DNA of 64,000 bases from contig OZ345366.1 of assembly GCA_977006965.1 (NCBI GenBank), forward strand, positions 558,001-622,000. Direction: 5' to 3'. This stretch comes from Phymatolithon calcareum (Eukaryota; Rhodophyta; Florideophyceae; Hapalidiales). The notes beneath the pieces were generated by a model. That model did no database searches. It was not told the DNA's origin and saw nothing but the letters and a program-made list of their open reading frames with translations. Positions 32,601 to 45,759 of the stretch are shown here, one piece after another (positions within the stretch are counted from its first letter, which is position 1; each line of letters opens with the position of its first letter). Made by a program: the position numbers and the translations under genes.

Positions 32601-33849
32601 GAACATTACTATTTGCAAGCAGAACATGTTTCAACAAGTAAAAAAGTGCAATTAATCGTTAAGCCTCTTCTTGTTGATGTACCAGATTCTTTTTAACGCG
32701 GCTCTTTAATGTCTTCTTTGTTGTCCTCAATATTGCCCTTATACGCGCATCATTCGATTTTCTGAGAATTCCGATCTTTTGCTATTCGAATCATCACCAG
32801 TTCTCATGTGCTCCTATAGGCAGCGTTCGCTTCGGAAATAGGAAAATCATTAGAATCTTTCACTCGATGTCTTCTATATCCATTACCAGTGAGAACATTC
32901 TAGTGCTTCACATTTGAGAAACTTTCTTAACATTATAATTTCCCTGCCCTGGCCCGTATATTCGTATGACTGCGGGGCTTTAAAAAAAAATTGCAATAAA
33001 AAAAAAAATAATTTCCCTGTCAGGTTATGACAAATCGTCGAAAAAACGTCTTGGGCCCATTTTTTCCCGATTCCCTCATGTGAAAGTTATCCTCAAAAAA
33101 TAAACGAGAAAGAAATGCCCTCACTTGACAGGCTTAAAGTTGGCGAGTTTACACCTCACCCTAAAATTTGGTTATTTTTAGGCGCTCTTTCGCTTAGGAT
33201 AGACAGTCAATTCGCGGTTTTACAGTTTTTTCAGTTACAGAGCTTGCAGTTACACAGGTTCGACTGTATGACCTTAAAAGCGCTTCGTTCGGGGGTAGTA
33301 ACGAAAATATACTTTTAACTCAGAAGAAGCACTGGTCTGGCGGACCTGCCATGCGATGAGAAAAAGACCCGCGAAGAGTGGTCAGAACAACCGTACGCAC
33401 TAAGTCAACATCGTTGACCAGTCTCGAAGAGTGTTGAGGACTACATGGAGCTTTTTCCTAGTCGAAAAAGGCGAACGGCATGGTTCTGGAGGTACTCCAG
33501 GAAGAAATCAATGGTCGCGCATGCAGATTACTTACCGTGAAACGGGTCCTAGTTCCGTAAAAGACCAAGAAAACTAGAATCAAGCCTCTTAACGTTCTTA
33601 ACGTCAAGGAAGAAGAGGCTTATGGAGATTGCTGTTCCTCTCTATAGAGTCCCAGCCCGAAAAAACATTGTGCCATGAAATCCGGCTTATAGTACTCGTC
33701 GTCGCCATTCTTCTTCACCAAATTCCAGTTTATTGTCTGCAGTCGTAATCATAAGCACCCTAGAGGGACGCTAAATCTCGGTCCAACCGTCAGAAGCTAT
33801 TAACGGCCTATTGCAGGCTCTCCCGCTTACGACTTGCAAGACTCTTGGG
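32601..33849. other. gene-free stretch with an orphan MITE end
   Basis: The complement of CAGTCGAACCTGTGTAACTG ends near 33267 and is followed by TA, matching the orphan end at 25779. An A-rich run lies at 32982-33010. A phrase shared with 14.89 kb lies near 33446. Confidence 0.4.
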
Positions 33850-34250
33850 ACCAAGCGTCGCAAGAGGAACTTGACGTCGTAACACGGGCCTAGAAACCCT
33901 ATGCTATTGCTCATGGTGTGTCATGGTACGAAAAAAGGTCTATGTCCCGTTTGGTGACTGGTTTTCCGTCAGTTCGAGCGAGTTCGCACTTGAAACGGAG
34001 ATTTCATATCCGAAAATGGTGCTATTGGGCTCCGTACTCCCTACGATTACTTTATGACTATGTCTTCTCAAGGTCAACTTTCAAAAATGGCTACATGGAC
34101 GTCCACGAAGCTGAAACGAATCGGACAAAAAGAGACTGCAATGATGGAGCTAGTTAAGTTGTTTAGAATACTCGCCCCCATGAAAAAGTTTGAGTTCGGC
34201 GCTAAGACAGATTTATAGAAGACTACGAGGCTGAAGAAGTACAATCCCAG
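33850..34250 (+). pseudogene. decayed unrecognised protein, copy B
   Basis: Broken plus-strand frames give HLKRRFHIRKWCYWAPYSLR and then KLKRIGQKETAMMELVKLFR with MKKFEFGAK. These align with the minus-strand copy at 16090-16700. The nucleotide match also extends upstream (CGCAAGAGGAACTTGACGTC against CGCAAGAAGTGCTTGATGTC). Decayed traces seem to continue to about 35390. The family is not recognised. Confidence 0.5.
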
Positions 34251-37200
34251 CTCCTTGCTCTTCGAAAACTAAGATGTCGAAAGACAGGTTCACAGAAAAC
34301 CTCCGGTGCACTACATTCATCATACACCCAAGCGAAAAGGCAACACGTCGTTTTTGCAGTAACGCTAGTTGCTCAATCAAAATTTTTGCCGATACCATAT
34401 ATGAGCACAGAAAGCGCACTGTTTCTTCGTCTGACCTCACTTACGTCGATGAGTCCATATCTCCTTCGTAAAACAGCGGTGGTCATTGGCTTAATATCGG
34501 GATACCTTAGTACCACATTGAACGTAAACCTGAGAACGGTTGTGATATATAGAGCTCAGCATGTGGAAGAAGTAGGATAACGCTACATCTAGAGCTCGTG
34601 ATAACCGCAAAAGACGAGAAACAATAAGATTTCGGCGGCAAAATGGTCCATGGCACAGCAGTTTTACGCCGTCTTGTGGACGCATACTCTGGCAGAGAGC
34701 GGAGTGTATGTAGGGACACATACTTTGCCAGTTGAGAGATGCTTCTCGCATTGAGCGAAAATTCGTTGGGGTCATCAAAACTGTGACGAAGAAATATCCC
34801 ATGGAATATTTATCAAGAAAAAGTGCTCTCCGAAAGAGGTGAATGTGTTTCTATGGCTGAAAATCTTTTAATTGTCAGTTGTTAAATATGGCGGCATTAT
34901 GAGTTGACCGAGATCTACTTGCTACCTCTAGGACCATGGAAGTGAAACCATACAATTGTGTACGCTGACTTCAGCCTCAAAATAGACCTGTTAGATTTCG
35001 GTGCCCCAGCCTGCACTATGCGAGACATAGTATTTGCCGTGTGCGCAAATCTACAAGCAAAATTTGTGCCGCCAAGAGAGCTTGGATCTGGAGAATAAAT
35101 TCCACACCTTGGCCTTATCAATTTGCGTATTTGATAGCTGGCTTTAAATCTCCGGTGCTCATGCAGAGCAACGCAGGTATTATAAAGTGCTGGTTGAGCA
35201 GCTCATCGATAAGTCCTTTCATTCGCGCAATACTCGAAATCACTCCAAAACGTACATTGGCATCCGGGAGCAGTGTCGGAACTCACTTAACCCCCACGAA
35301 AAAGAAAATGAAGACTCCGGATTGCTTGATGACCAATTTTTCTATGCAGATCAACTGCAGAGACTGAAAGTCCTCATCATGTACTAGACATGATGGAGCA
35401 GCAATATTCATTTGTGACACTTTACTGTCAATATCTGTTAATCTAAACATGCTAAGGACATTCATGAGCCTGACGCTTTTCGCGTGTCCGATAATGAATA
35501 GCTTTGATGTGCAAAAGTAAAATGATTCTTATTCTCTTAATTTAGGGAAAATTTCAGTAAACTATACACTACAGATGAAAAAGCCTCAGAAATCCCGCTA
35601 GTGTCTGCTGGAAGACTTGGTCATTGCTTCATAACTGGTGAGAGTAGTGGACATGCGATGACCCCTCCTTTCGTTATTAAGAGTGCCTTCAAATATCGCT
35701 TCGAGGCCCGGAGGACCACAATCTACATACAGCAGCGATTATCACGGACGTATAGAACCAGTCAGCCGCCGCTCTGGTGGCTAGCTTCAGCCATTACTGG
35801 TTATTTTTTTCAAATATTTGGGATGACTGACCGCTATAGGGACTAGCGTTCCACAAGCTGATCACATCTTGGATTAGAACGTCTTGATCCGGTGCATAAC
35901 AGATTGGATTTAGTTCTACGTATCTATCAACTGGATGTTCTCCGGATTCGAAACGTTTTCTTGAGTCCGATTGAAACCGGATTGAACTCGTAATTGATTT
36001 AATAAACTGGTCATGACATCTCATTTTATCTTGATGCTGAACAAAAACTACTATTTTATAAATTTATTCGACCTTAAATTTAGAATAGCGCATATTTAGG
36101 AGCAAAAATGCTCTCATGACGAAATTTCTCTGATTTTTGAGTCTTCGTAGAGAGAAGCAAGATCCGAATATGACAGGTTTTTCCTTCAGGCATGCTCTTC
36201 AGTCGAACTCGAACTTTACGAATTAAATAGAATAGACATCTTCTCTAGCGTCCGAAATGGAATCTTAATAATGACAAGTCCTGTCCATGACTACAAGGAA
36301 AACATTTTACACATATTCCGATCCAGTACGGCAAACGTATTTTAATTTGTCCACGATAACTTTACAAGTGGGCTTGACCACGAGAATCGAGCTGCAGTCC
36401 TCTGAAATCACCTTACGATTATTTGAAGCTACAGAGCTGGCTGAGTGTGTGAGACGCGTAATCTGCAGCTAATCTTCGGTTTTCACTAGTCTTTCAATCA
36501 TCTGGTTCACCAAATCCATATGTCTCTCACGCGGATACAAACCTAGAAGCCAGGTTGGTGCAATTTGTCCCCTTCGTTTGCACACGTTTACGTTTATGCG
36601 AGGACAGATCTTGAGAAACAGATGCGATGAGGAGTATTCAAAGAGGATGACTACCACGTTGCGGACCTTGTAACTGTACACCTACTTTACGGTCTCCGAA
36701 ATTAATCCTTCGTCTCTTGTTTCTTCCCGGTGACGTATAATAGTAGAACGCTCAATCTTCATCGCGATCCTATGAAGTCTAGATCATCGGCCACACTGGC
36801 CTGTATGTGTTTTTTCATCCATTCCTTTGCCTTCTCGGTCTTCTTGGCAAAAACGAACGGCAACAGCAGTCATCGTTCGCGTTGCTAACCGAATTCAACG
36901 TTATGTTTGTCTTCCTTGCGACTGTTTTTAAGGTGAACCGCATGCGTAGGGCCTCACTTGAATTGCTTTGGACCAGAGCAATGACTTCCGTCAGCTCTTT
37001 TTCCGCACAGAATCCATCCGGTACCCGACTGCAGTTCCCAATTGACCTATTTTGAGAGAATCCATTTTGCCAACCCATTGACTTTCCATCTGGCTCATGT
37101 CTGCATTATGAGCATCGAAACGCGAGGTGAGAAAATTAGTAAGGTCAGTCGAATTGTCACTAATCGAGAAGACGCTTTGCACTTCCAGATGAGCTTGTAA

Positions 37201-40200
37201 ATGGTTCCCATCGATGCCGGATGGCCGTAAACGACGAGTGTGATGCTTCTTCCGACGCTTCTGTGGCCTTCAAAGGATACAACGTATCGAATTTTGCGCG
37301 ATTCATCGACAATCTTTGCCGTGAAGCAAAGCCCTGCAGACTGAAGCACGGCAACAGCACATCACGAGTGGCCCTAAACTGAATGTTCTTGTATTTGCAG
37401 ACTCAGAAGTATGTGAGCCATGCTGGAGACCCTTCTACATGTATCGTTTGAGTGTAACCATGTATTCGACGTTACCCTACTTGGACGGTAATTCTATGAC
37501 TTTGGTACGCACGTCACGGCGCCCGTCTTCCTGACGTTTCCAAAGCTTACCGCCGGCTCCCGGCCACTTCCCCTACGGCTCGGAGCTGTCCTCTGCACCC
37601 TATTCCGCTATATATCGCGTTAGCCTTCTCCCTCCAATCCGTCGCCACAACCTTTCTCTCGCCATTTTGCCGCTTTCTACCGTTCCTATTTATTGCCTCC
37701 GGTCGGTCGCTGTACTTTGCCGTCTTCTTCTATAAACGATCGCACTAGTTACAGGATTCCCATCCCCTGCCATCGCCTCTCGTCGAGGTAGATTTTCGCC
37801 AGACTCTATTCTGATCTAACGCTACAGTCGCGGTCCTTCCTCCTTCCGCTTCTATGAGCTACGCCACATGACAATTACTCCCTTCAAGTCTCGAGCAGAA
37901 TTCGTTTGCCCCCCGTAGCCCTCATTTTCAAGGTCACATAGCGCCCAGTTCTCTGTGGTGGCTTGCCGAACACTTCGCACCCTCTTGGTCAATCGCTGTA
38001 GCCTCACGTTTAATATTTAACAGACTTTATCTTTCCTCCCACTTTGTTTTTTGTCTCGTTTTTTCGTCGTAAGTTGCTTATTTCAACTTCTGCAACATAA
38101 AAGTGGTATTCCGGGTACCGTTTTTCCTGTTTTTATTACCATGAATTGCGTTTCTGTCTTACCAGAGAGGAACATCGAAGAATTGACTTTTACTTTCATT
38201 TGCATGGCAAGAACGAAAAGCGAAACCTTTACGCATAGCACATAAAGATGATGCTTCCTGTACATTTTCGTACAGATCAGCCACGAAGGCTAAGTTCTGT
38301 TCCCTTGATTTCGGCAGAACCGCAATTTGCCTTTCACCAGCTTGGAACCTCAGAAATACGCTCCCACTCTTCCTAGCTCAAGGGTACTTTAGCAAAGAAC
38401 GTGGGCTGAGGGTTGTGGAAGTGGACGAGATCGAAGCTGCTACGCGGTCGATTGTAGAAGCGAGCGACAACGTACAGAAAGCCTAGGGTCATGGCGTCTA
38501 TCGAAGATCGGCGGCAAGCAAGCGGTCAAAGACGACGAAAGACAGTTGATGGCATTGCGTGGGAGTGCGGTGGTAATCGTTGGCAACAACGGCAGAACAG
38601 CGCCGGTGATAGCTCCGCGGCAATTGATATTGTCAATATTGGGGACAAGCGGGGTGGGCTGAAAATGGGCGCCGGTCGGTGGCACCTGTATTGTACAGTG
38701 CCCATTTGCTGTCAATCTGTAGAGCAATATTTACCATAGACCAGGTACCGTGCTTTTCTGTTGGCTGTTTGAGCCGATAACACATAGCGCCGTGATGAAG
38801 TTACCATGTTCGTAGAATATCCGTCAAAGTGGACTTCTTTCGCACACGTGGTTACACACCCAAACGATGCGTGTTGTGGTAATCAGCCCCCCCTTCCGTG
38901 TATCACTCTGTTCAGGCTATACCACGGGTTCTGTAGCTTGTTCAAAAATTTGAAAGAACACTCAACTTTGAAAATGATGTACCCACGAACCCTATTGATT
39001 AAAGGCATTACGCGGACGTGGTTCCACAAACGGCACGATGAATCATTTTCGGCCTTAATGTCTCGGCATGCCTTCATGCGCACCCGTTCACTGCTATGCA
39101 GTCCTTATGGCACATTTTCCAAACTGAACTACTACTTAATGGCTCACCTATGATCCAAGCTGAGAAGATTCTTCTTCAAAGCAACTCAAAGCAACTCATT
39201 TGGACGCAATCAATAGAATGATTCCCTATCTCCTGGGGAAGGTCTTCATCTGTACACCTCACCTCTATACTTTCATGATTTTACTCATGCTAATGTGCAC
39301 CGGACAAAAGAGCAAAGATATTGTCGCGTGCTGAAGCAATGTAAGTTTCTTCACGGATCGCCATCTCGTTGTCCTGTGGGCACGTATCTAACACAGCACG
39401 TTTCTCATTTTCCTGTTTCTTTGCCCTCCATCTACTGCCAGTAACAGAAATATTTAACTATGTGGGATTGAACTTCCTCCGCATTTCTGCCCACTAGCGA
39501 AGCATGGTACATAACACTTTCACATCGACTGCGTTCGTCGCATTGAAATACGTTCTGCAGGTACCGAGAGCTTCTGAGCTCACAGTAGAATAATCATTTA
39601 AGAACAAATACCCATGAAAGCCTCAATACAGAATTCCGCTCCCACCCAAGTATAGTATCGAAAATAATTTGACGTCTTTCTCTTACTATTTTGATAACTT
39701 TTTATGAGCGTTTCTTCAAGGAAGGCATAATTCAGTCTGGGTGATCTCCAAGTCAATTATCTGTGTTCTGAATCCTTTCTCATTCACTGCTTCTGGCGCG
39801 AGTTCTCTCAATCATATGCTTTCTCTGCATTCTGAAAACACATTCATTCATGAAGCGATCTCTTGCTAACTGCATTCCTCAGTGACTCTTTTCAATTCTT
39901 CAGGATCCTAAGTACTATCATCAAAATAGCTCTGGGGATACCTCCTCTCCATTTCTTTCTAGATAGCTCGTATATATCTTCCCATTAACGGATATCAGCA
40001 ATATTACTACTTCTGATAGGCAGTGCTACCCCTGTGGTATCAAACGAAGCAATGCTCATGAAAATCACCGCTGATATCAAGCTTTTACCAGAACATAATG
40101 CAAAAGTAGGTACTGACTACCCAAGTTTTGATGCTACCGCCATTGTAGCATATGTATCCTACCTTACGACTGTTTAATAAGAATCGTAAGACACTATCGA

Positions 40201-40499
40201 CAGGGGCAGAAAAGGCGCACTATTAGCCCTTAATATTTAGCGAGAAGCTCATAGAACGGATGGAGAACGAAAAAGGCCTGCACTGATTCGCAGAACGCAA
40301 TTGAGCCCAAGCCCAACAATCCCGTAGAGGACTGACGCAGGTATAAATCTCCGTCTTTAAAGAAGGAAATTCTACCTGACAATAGTTTTCCGTCAGTCAG
40401 AACCCGTTTAAGGTCATGAAAGTTTAACAAGCCAATTTGGACGTAGTGGTTGATAGGAACTAAGGGGTCACTGTCTTCTGACTGCATTTCGTGCTTTAC
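34251..40499. other. long gene-free stretch
   Basis: Apart from possible continuation of copy B up to about 35390, no gene or transposon end was recognised. A block at 37440-37960 is richer in GC and pyrimidines than its surroundings but has no long coding frame. A short ORF with a good ATG at 38491 (82 codons) has no recognised homology. Confidence 0.35.
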
Positions 40500-42130
40500 C
40501 AAGTTCTTCGGCTTCTAAGCCGAAGATTTTCAGCTCCTTTTGCTCTAGTTCCCGTTTTTCTTCTTTCAAGAGCTTTCTGAGAGTGATGGGCCACGAGAGG
40601 CGACCGTCTGGGAGGGGAGTTTTGGACATAAGGCCCAAGTGCTCCTATAGTTTCTCCTTCGACGGAGAAGCGCATTTCTTCCGCTATTTAACCCGAAAAC
40701 GATGCTCATTGCCACTCGAGCCAACCAAGGTCGTTCAGCTTTCGAATAGTGATCATAGGGCCCACTGGAGTACATTGTTTTCTGCAGTGCAGGCGGCGGT
40801 GCTCATTCAGGGAGGTCGCATATGGAAGCTTCCTTTCGAAATCGGTGCACTGGAAATTGAAATCCATTTCTTCGGCGTTTTCTTCCTGTAACAAGTAGAT
40901 AGTGTTTCGTTCAAACGTCTGTTGTCCTTTGTTGATAGTCTTTATGACGAAGACTATGCTTAGTTCATGGTTCGTTCCCTCCGTTGGAAAGGCTATCTTG
41001 ATTAAGTAGTTAAAATACAGAGAATGTGCCCGTATAAGTGCACTGTTGGTGAAATAAGGCCAACGCCAGTATGGGTTAATCAGATGAACAGAAAGTGAAC
41101 ATAGAGTGAACGGTTAGTTATCAGACTAACACACAGTGAGAAGTATAACTTCCTTAGTGTCTGCAACTCTTTCTGCCTTTTGGATTCTCTGTATGAAGCC
41201 CTTGTGTGGGCAGGGACGAACTCTTCTTCGGATCTCACGGTTGGGCTAAGTGGGGAGACCCGTATTTGAGCAGTTTCATCGGTATCGTCTGACAGGGCGA
41301 TGTATTCATCACTCTCGAGCTTGCCGATTCGGAAAATACTCGGAAGAGAGATGCCAGCTGATTTCGGTTGTTTCGTCGGAATATTCGATCCAGAGCTATG
41401 ATGAAGGAAATGGGGCTTATTGTACCATCTTGAATCACGCCTCGCTCATTGCGAATCTTCCTCGAGAAAACCTGTGATGCGTTGCAATGCTGTACTCGGA
41501 CTATGACGATCTCAAACGAGCGATATTAGCCATAAAAATATATCGGGCACACTTAGCTTCGAAGAGATGAAATGAGAAGGTCATAGTCGATGGATTTAAA
41601 TGCTGCCCTGAAGTTAATATCTTTATCCGTCGTCGTACGCCAATCTTCTAATAGGCGGTCCACTGGCCAAGCCAGAATTCATAAATAATCCCGGTATACA
41701 CGGGCTTCTCGGAAACCGGTCAGTGTGTATCGGGCACGAGCTACTCAAAGAACGTGACGATGCCATTTAGAAGGCATTTTAAGAAGATTGAACTCGTGAA
41801 AAATAATTCTCCCTTTCTTCATGCAGTCTTTTTGGGCTCCATGAAGAGGGTTCCGATGGCTAGCTCTGACCGCACCTCCTCCGTTTCCCATATCTCTTGA
41901 AATTATGATTCTACTGCCCATGCAGCTTCCTTGGACGTCTTGTATGCTTTAATAGAGATACCGTCAAGTCCAGGGGCACGACTGTATCGCATTCTTCCAA
42001 TGCGAGTGTCAATTTCTTCTGCTGAGAGCGGCGGTTTTTCTTCCTTCGGGTTTCGGAAGCTCTGAGTCGTGACTGTGCCATTGTGCTTCGCGAATTTATC
42101 TTCAATGAATTTTGCCCACTTTCCCATCTT
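40500..42130 (-). pseudogene. LINE reverse transcriptase remnant with a C2H2 finger
   Basis: Reading down the minus strand, PPLSAEEIDTRIGRMRY and SRAPGLDGISIKAYK (42127-41903) match the start of a non-LTR reverse transcriptase. Near 41610, AFKSIDYDLLISSLRS matches the conserved D-F-x-x-A-F-D-x-V motif. ERGVIQDGTISPISFIIALD (about 41440) matches the GVRQGDPLSP motif with changes. A finger-like block FQCTDFERKLPYATSLNEH with RRLHC follows near 40830, in which the second Cys is replaced by Phe. A reverse transcriptase followed by a single C2H2 finger is known in one LINE group. Stops and frame changes throughout make it inactive. Confidence 0.6.
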
Positions 42131-43077
42131 GATTTGATTGAAAATGCGGTCATCTGCAAGAAGAAAATGAGGTCCATGAATGAAGAAAAATATGCGCTCC
42201 GCATCCTCATGTTCCTTGGAAAATCAAAACGGGATGGGCATTTGTGATGGACAAGATAACGTCTCTATTTCCAACGAGAATTTATTCGTAATCGACAAAA
42301 GCCCAATTTATTCAGTTATGGATTCCCCAGATGCTCCCAAGAAAGGTTTTCGCGAAGAGCAAGAAGGCCTCATATCAGTTCATGATGAACAGAGAGACAG
42401 TGCTGTTCCTCCATACAATATGTCCGTATCTATGTTTCAGTTTTGTACCATTTTGATTTGGATTCTTAAAGTCTCCTTGCTCTCGAAGAACTTTGATCAG
42501 TGCAACTAAAGAAATTGGTCTATCCTTCAACTACTACACTTTCCCTTCAGTTCTCTATGGGCGATGAATTTGGGAACATCACAGCTTTCGTTTCTCATCT
42601 GTATCAGATGTCTTCAGAGCAGAAGGCAAAATTCAATCGCGTGTTGTATTCACAAGAGTACAAAAACTGCTTATGAAGTTTTGCCTAAGGACGCTTATCT
42701 ATAATTGTGCTTCCGCAGAGGAAGTATATTCAAATTGACGCATACTTGAATCCTGCATTCGAAAAACAATTCTGCTAGCGCATTGCATGTAGGATGAGGT
42801 GAACACATGCTTGGGAAATAGGTCACTGGAATCGCGGGGGCGGCCTATGCATTGAATCTACCCCAGAAATTCGAGCACATAGTGGAGGAAGACGGAGTAT
42901 TTCATGTCAAGGTTATTTATTCTCCGAACCACTTCGTGGCCTCCTTCGCGCTCACATCCGTGTACTGCACGTGATACAACTTCCATTAGCAACCTAGGGT
43001 CAGCAAAATTCTTGCTGAACTCCATATAACAAAGGACTTGGGATACGGTACGGTCATCAATAACGACTGCTAGAAAA
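42131..43077. other. gene-free stretch
   Basis: A plus-strand ORF of 109 codons from 42180 has no recognised domain and overlaps the expected upstream part of the minus-strand LINE. Nothing else was seen. Confidence 0.35.
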
Positions 43078-43662
43078 CAATTGACTCGGCAAGTGCTTAT
43101 TCATACACCGACAACTGGCTTCCTGTTCGGATTCGATGACTGCGAAGAGCACAAAATTCATGCAGTGGAACTCCGTTCTATTAATGCGCAAGAAGACATC
43201 GCGCGGAAGGAATTGCAGAGTAAATTAGTGAAGTTATCAGTCGATCTCAATGATTTTGTCCGCGATCCACGTTATCCAGTTCAGGAGTATCTCAATTCAA
43301 AATATGAAGTTTTCCGTGACTAGAATCTAGCCTGATTCGAACTGTATTTCATTGACGATTTTTTTGCAAATCTCAACGCGCCCCTGACACTAAGAAATGT
43401 TTGTGATTACGCCTCCCTCAAATCCCCGGTTTATCTGCTCATGAGCGATGTCACTTCAATACTACGCGCCAAATATCCTGATTTAATTTCGTCAGCGCTA
43501 TTTCTGGCCACTTATACGCTCGTAGGGAAACATGTTCCGAGTATGCGATTGTCAGAACAACGCCAATGTACGTCGTGCGCGAATCCGGAGCGCTCGTTGT
43601 TCCATATGGGCTGTCACCATCATAATTTTAGGTCCAATGCGCGATATAAGTCTAGCATTTGA
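43078..43662 (+). pseudogene. interrupted unrecognised ORF
   Basis: A single frame runs from about 43078 to 43662 with only TAG at 43321 and TGA at 43333. It includes TTGFLFGFDDCEEHKIHAVE, FIDDFFANLNAPLTLRNVCD and CTSCANPERSLFHMGCHHHN, the last a possible metal-binding cluster. The family is not recognised, and a transposon origin is likely from the context. Confidence 0.4.
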
Positions 43663-44121
43663 AAACAACTGAGCTCTAAAGTGCCCTGACCCTATTTTTT
43701 GATTCAATGAATGGAAAGCAAAAATATGACAGTTTCGGAAAAAAGTATTTGAACTTTTCGAAAAAAAGCAACGTTTTCAAGCGGTTTTCTCAGTCAGCTG
43801 CTGAAGTGAAGAGACCGCAACGATTTTAAAAACCAATTTCACTTCCCAGAAGGCTACCTCAGTTTTTCTCTGTAGGATATTTTATTCTTTCTTCTGTTTG
43901 ATCCTCTGCAACAAGCTCAGAAACGCTTGGAACACTTGTTCACGGACCCGCTGAAGTCTCGCTTTGAAAATTTTCATTTGTAACCAGTCTACTTAGATAT
44001 ATTCAGAAAAAAACCATTTATGCGCTATGATGCGCAGAAATCCTTCTGGCGGAAATTCGCTAAATGGAATGAAAAAGTGGGGAACTTTCGATAAATATGC
44101 ACTCCTAGCCAAACCTTCTAC
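43663..44121. other. gene-free stretch
   Basis: No gene or repeat boundary was recognised. Confidence 0.35.
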
Positions 44122-44563
44122 TACGAGTAGGACCAGACGGATCTTGGTCCATGTAGAATCCAGAAAGCAGCTAGTTTCAAATCCAAGCTCCATCCACCGC
44201 CATTAGAAAGAGCTTTTTTATCCACATTCCATCAAATCCATGAGAACCGAGCCTTCATTCCAATCCAGTTCAAAAATGGAAGCATCTTTGCGCTATATCA
44301 CAATCAAAAATTAAAAAGGTTCAAAATATGAAGAAAAACCTTAGATTTGGTTCCCAATTTCGAGAAAAAATGCTTGATTTCTGGCCAATATAGATCCAGA
44401 TTAGATCCGAAGTTAAGTATTTTATTTCCAGATTGATTCTAAATATTGGCCAAAAAACCAGATCAATCCATGTCAGAAAAGGAGGCTAAAAATCCATTCA
44501 AATCCGTTTCAATTACAACTGGAATGGATTGGAACTGGAAAAATCCGTCCGGTCCTATCCCTA
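44122..44563 (-). mobile_element. hAT-like MITE, copy 2, 442 bp
   Basis: This is an inverted relative of the MITE at 4953-5402. Its ends carry TAGGACCAGACGGATCTTGG at the left and the complement of TAGGGATAGGACCGGACGGA at the right, and the interiors match along their length. A shared CTACTA lies at both borders, but a full 8-bp duplication could not be confirmed. Confidence 0.7.
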
Positions 44564-45120
44564 GCTACTATACATCTGTTATGATACCCAGAGCACAGTA
44601 CGCGATAGTAAAATGTAGAGGAAATTACTTATATACTCACCAAGTTTGCCGTATTTACCATGGCCCTTTTCATACCGGCGGAAAACGTAATATGAGCATG
44701 TTGTATCCAAAGTTATATTTAGAACGATTGGTCAGCAATAATTTGTATCATAACACGCAACATGCTCGCTTCATGTTTTTGGAACAGTTCACGGAACTTC
44801 CTCGCTCACATTTGAGGATACCTATACCATGTCTTGCGGGAATTTTGCATTCTTGGCTCACACTGAAAATGAATTTTATCATTCAAAAACAGTATATTTC
44901 GCATGAGCAAAGGCGTGGCAAGTATAGGGCGGTCTTACAGATTGTGGGCTATTTTACGTAAAGGTAATACTATCTCCGATGATACTTGTTGCTTCCCACG
45001 AAAGTCATCCCTCGGAAACTTGACTGACGGTGACCGACGATCTCGGTCTCCCTCGAGATCGTTTGCTCAATGAGGAACAAATGAAATCCTCGTGAAAAGC
45101 TAAATCGCAAACGGACTATA
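44564..45120. other. gene-free stretch with an unrecognised ORF
   Basis: The plus-strand frame from inside the MITE continues to 44961 with GNYLYTHQVCRIYHGPFH and similar protein-like text, but no family is recognised. Confidence 0.3.
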
Positions 45121-45435
45121 ATGCTCATTGTGCAGCCAACCATGTTGCTCACAATCGCATCCTGGCACTCGCACCGCAGCTTGGAAATTTCGTCCCTTTT
45201 GAAACGTCCACGAAGAGGATCAGTACGGCGCGGCCGGACAAGATTTTCGAAAGCCGCAAACTACCTCAACCAGGAAGAGTTTCGGAAAACATTTCGAATG
45301 GCTTGGAATGCGTTCGATCTTTTGATCCAAAAATGCAGCCCCGATCTAGATCGAGTCGAAGTACAGCCTGCGCAGTTGAGTGGCGGACTGATTACCTCAG
45401 AAGTGAGATTGGCAATTACTCTAAAAATGATATGA
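45121..45435 (+). pseudogene. PIF/Harbinger-like transposase N-terminal fragment
   Basis: The sequence NQEEFRKTFRMAWNAFDLLI followed by LITSEVRLAITLKMI matches the entry region of Harbinger-type transposases, where F-R-M-S and T-x-E-x-R-L-A-x-T-L-R are typical. The frame stops at 45435 and no DDE motifs follow, so this is a fragment. Confidence 0.5.
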
Positions 45436-45759
45436 ACTGGTGTGTGTTCTGATGGCATCGGCAGAGGGAGCGAACTCGAAACGGAAGATTCGAGTCGCAG
45501 AAAAGCATGGTGATGTGGGTCAAAGTCTTCTGATCGAGTTGCGGGAGGTCGTAATGAACTGGAGGGGGGAATCGTTCCGCAGTTGTGTCTCTTGGAGTGC
45601 TATCGACATGTTCCGTAGATGGCACTGTGTGCGTCAATCGGAGTCCCGCAGAACTTTGCTCATTACCGGTTAATGTATTGGGTGTCAGATTCGGCGGCTG
45701 TGACATTTATTGTATAGATTCTGTCATGCCTCATGCACATGTTCTGGTATAGAATGCCC
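45436..45759. other. gene-free stretch
   Basis: No continuation of the Harbinger-like fragment and no other gene was recognised. Confidence 0.35.
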
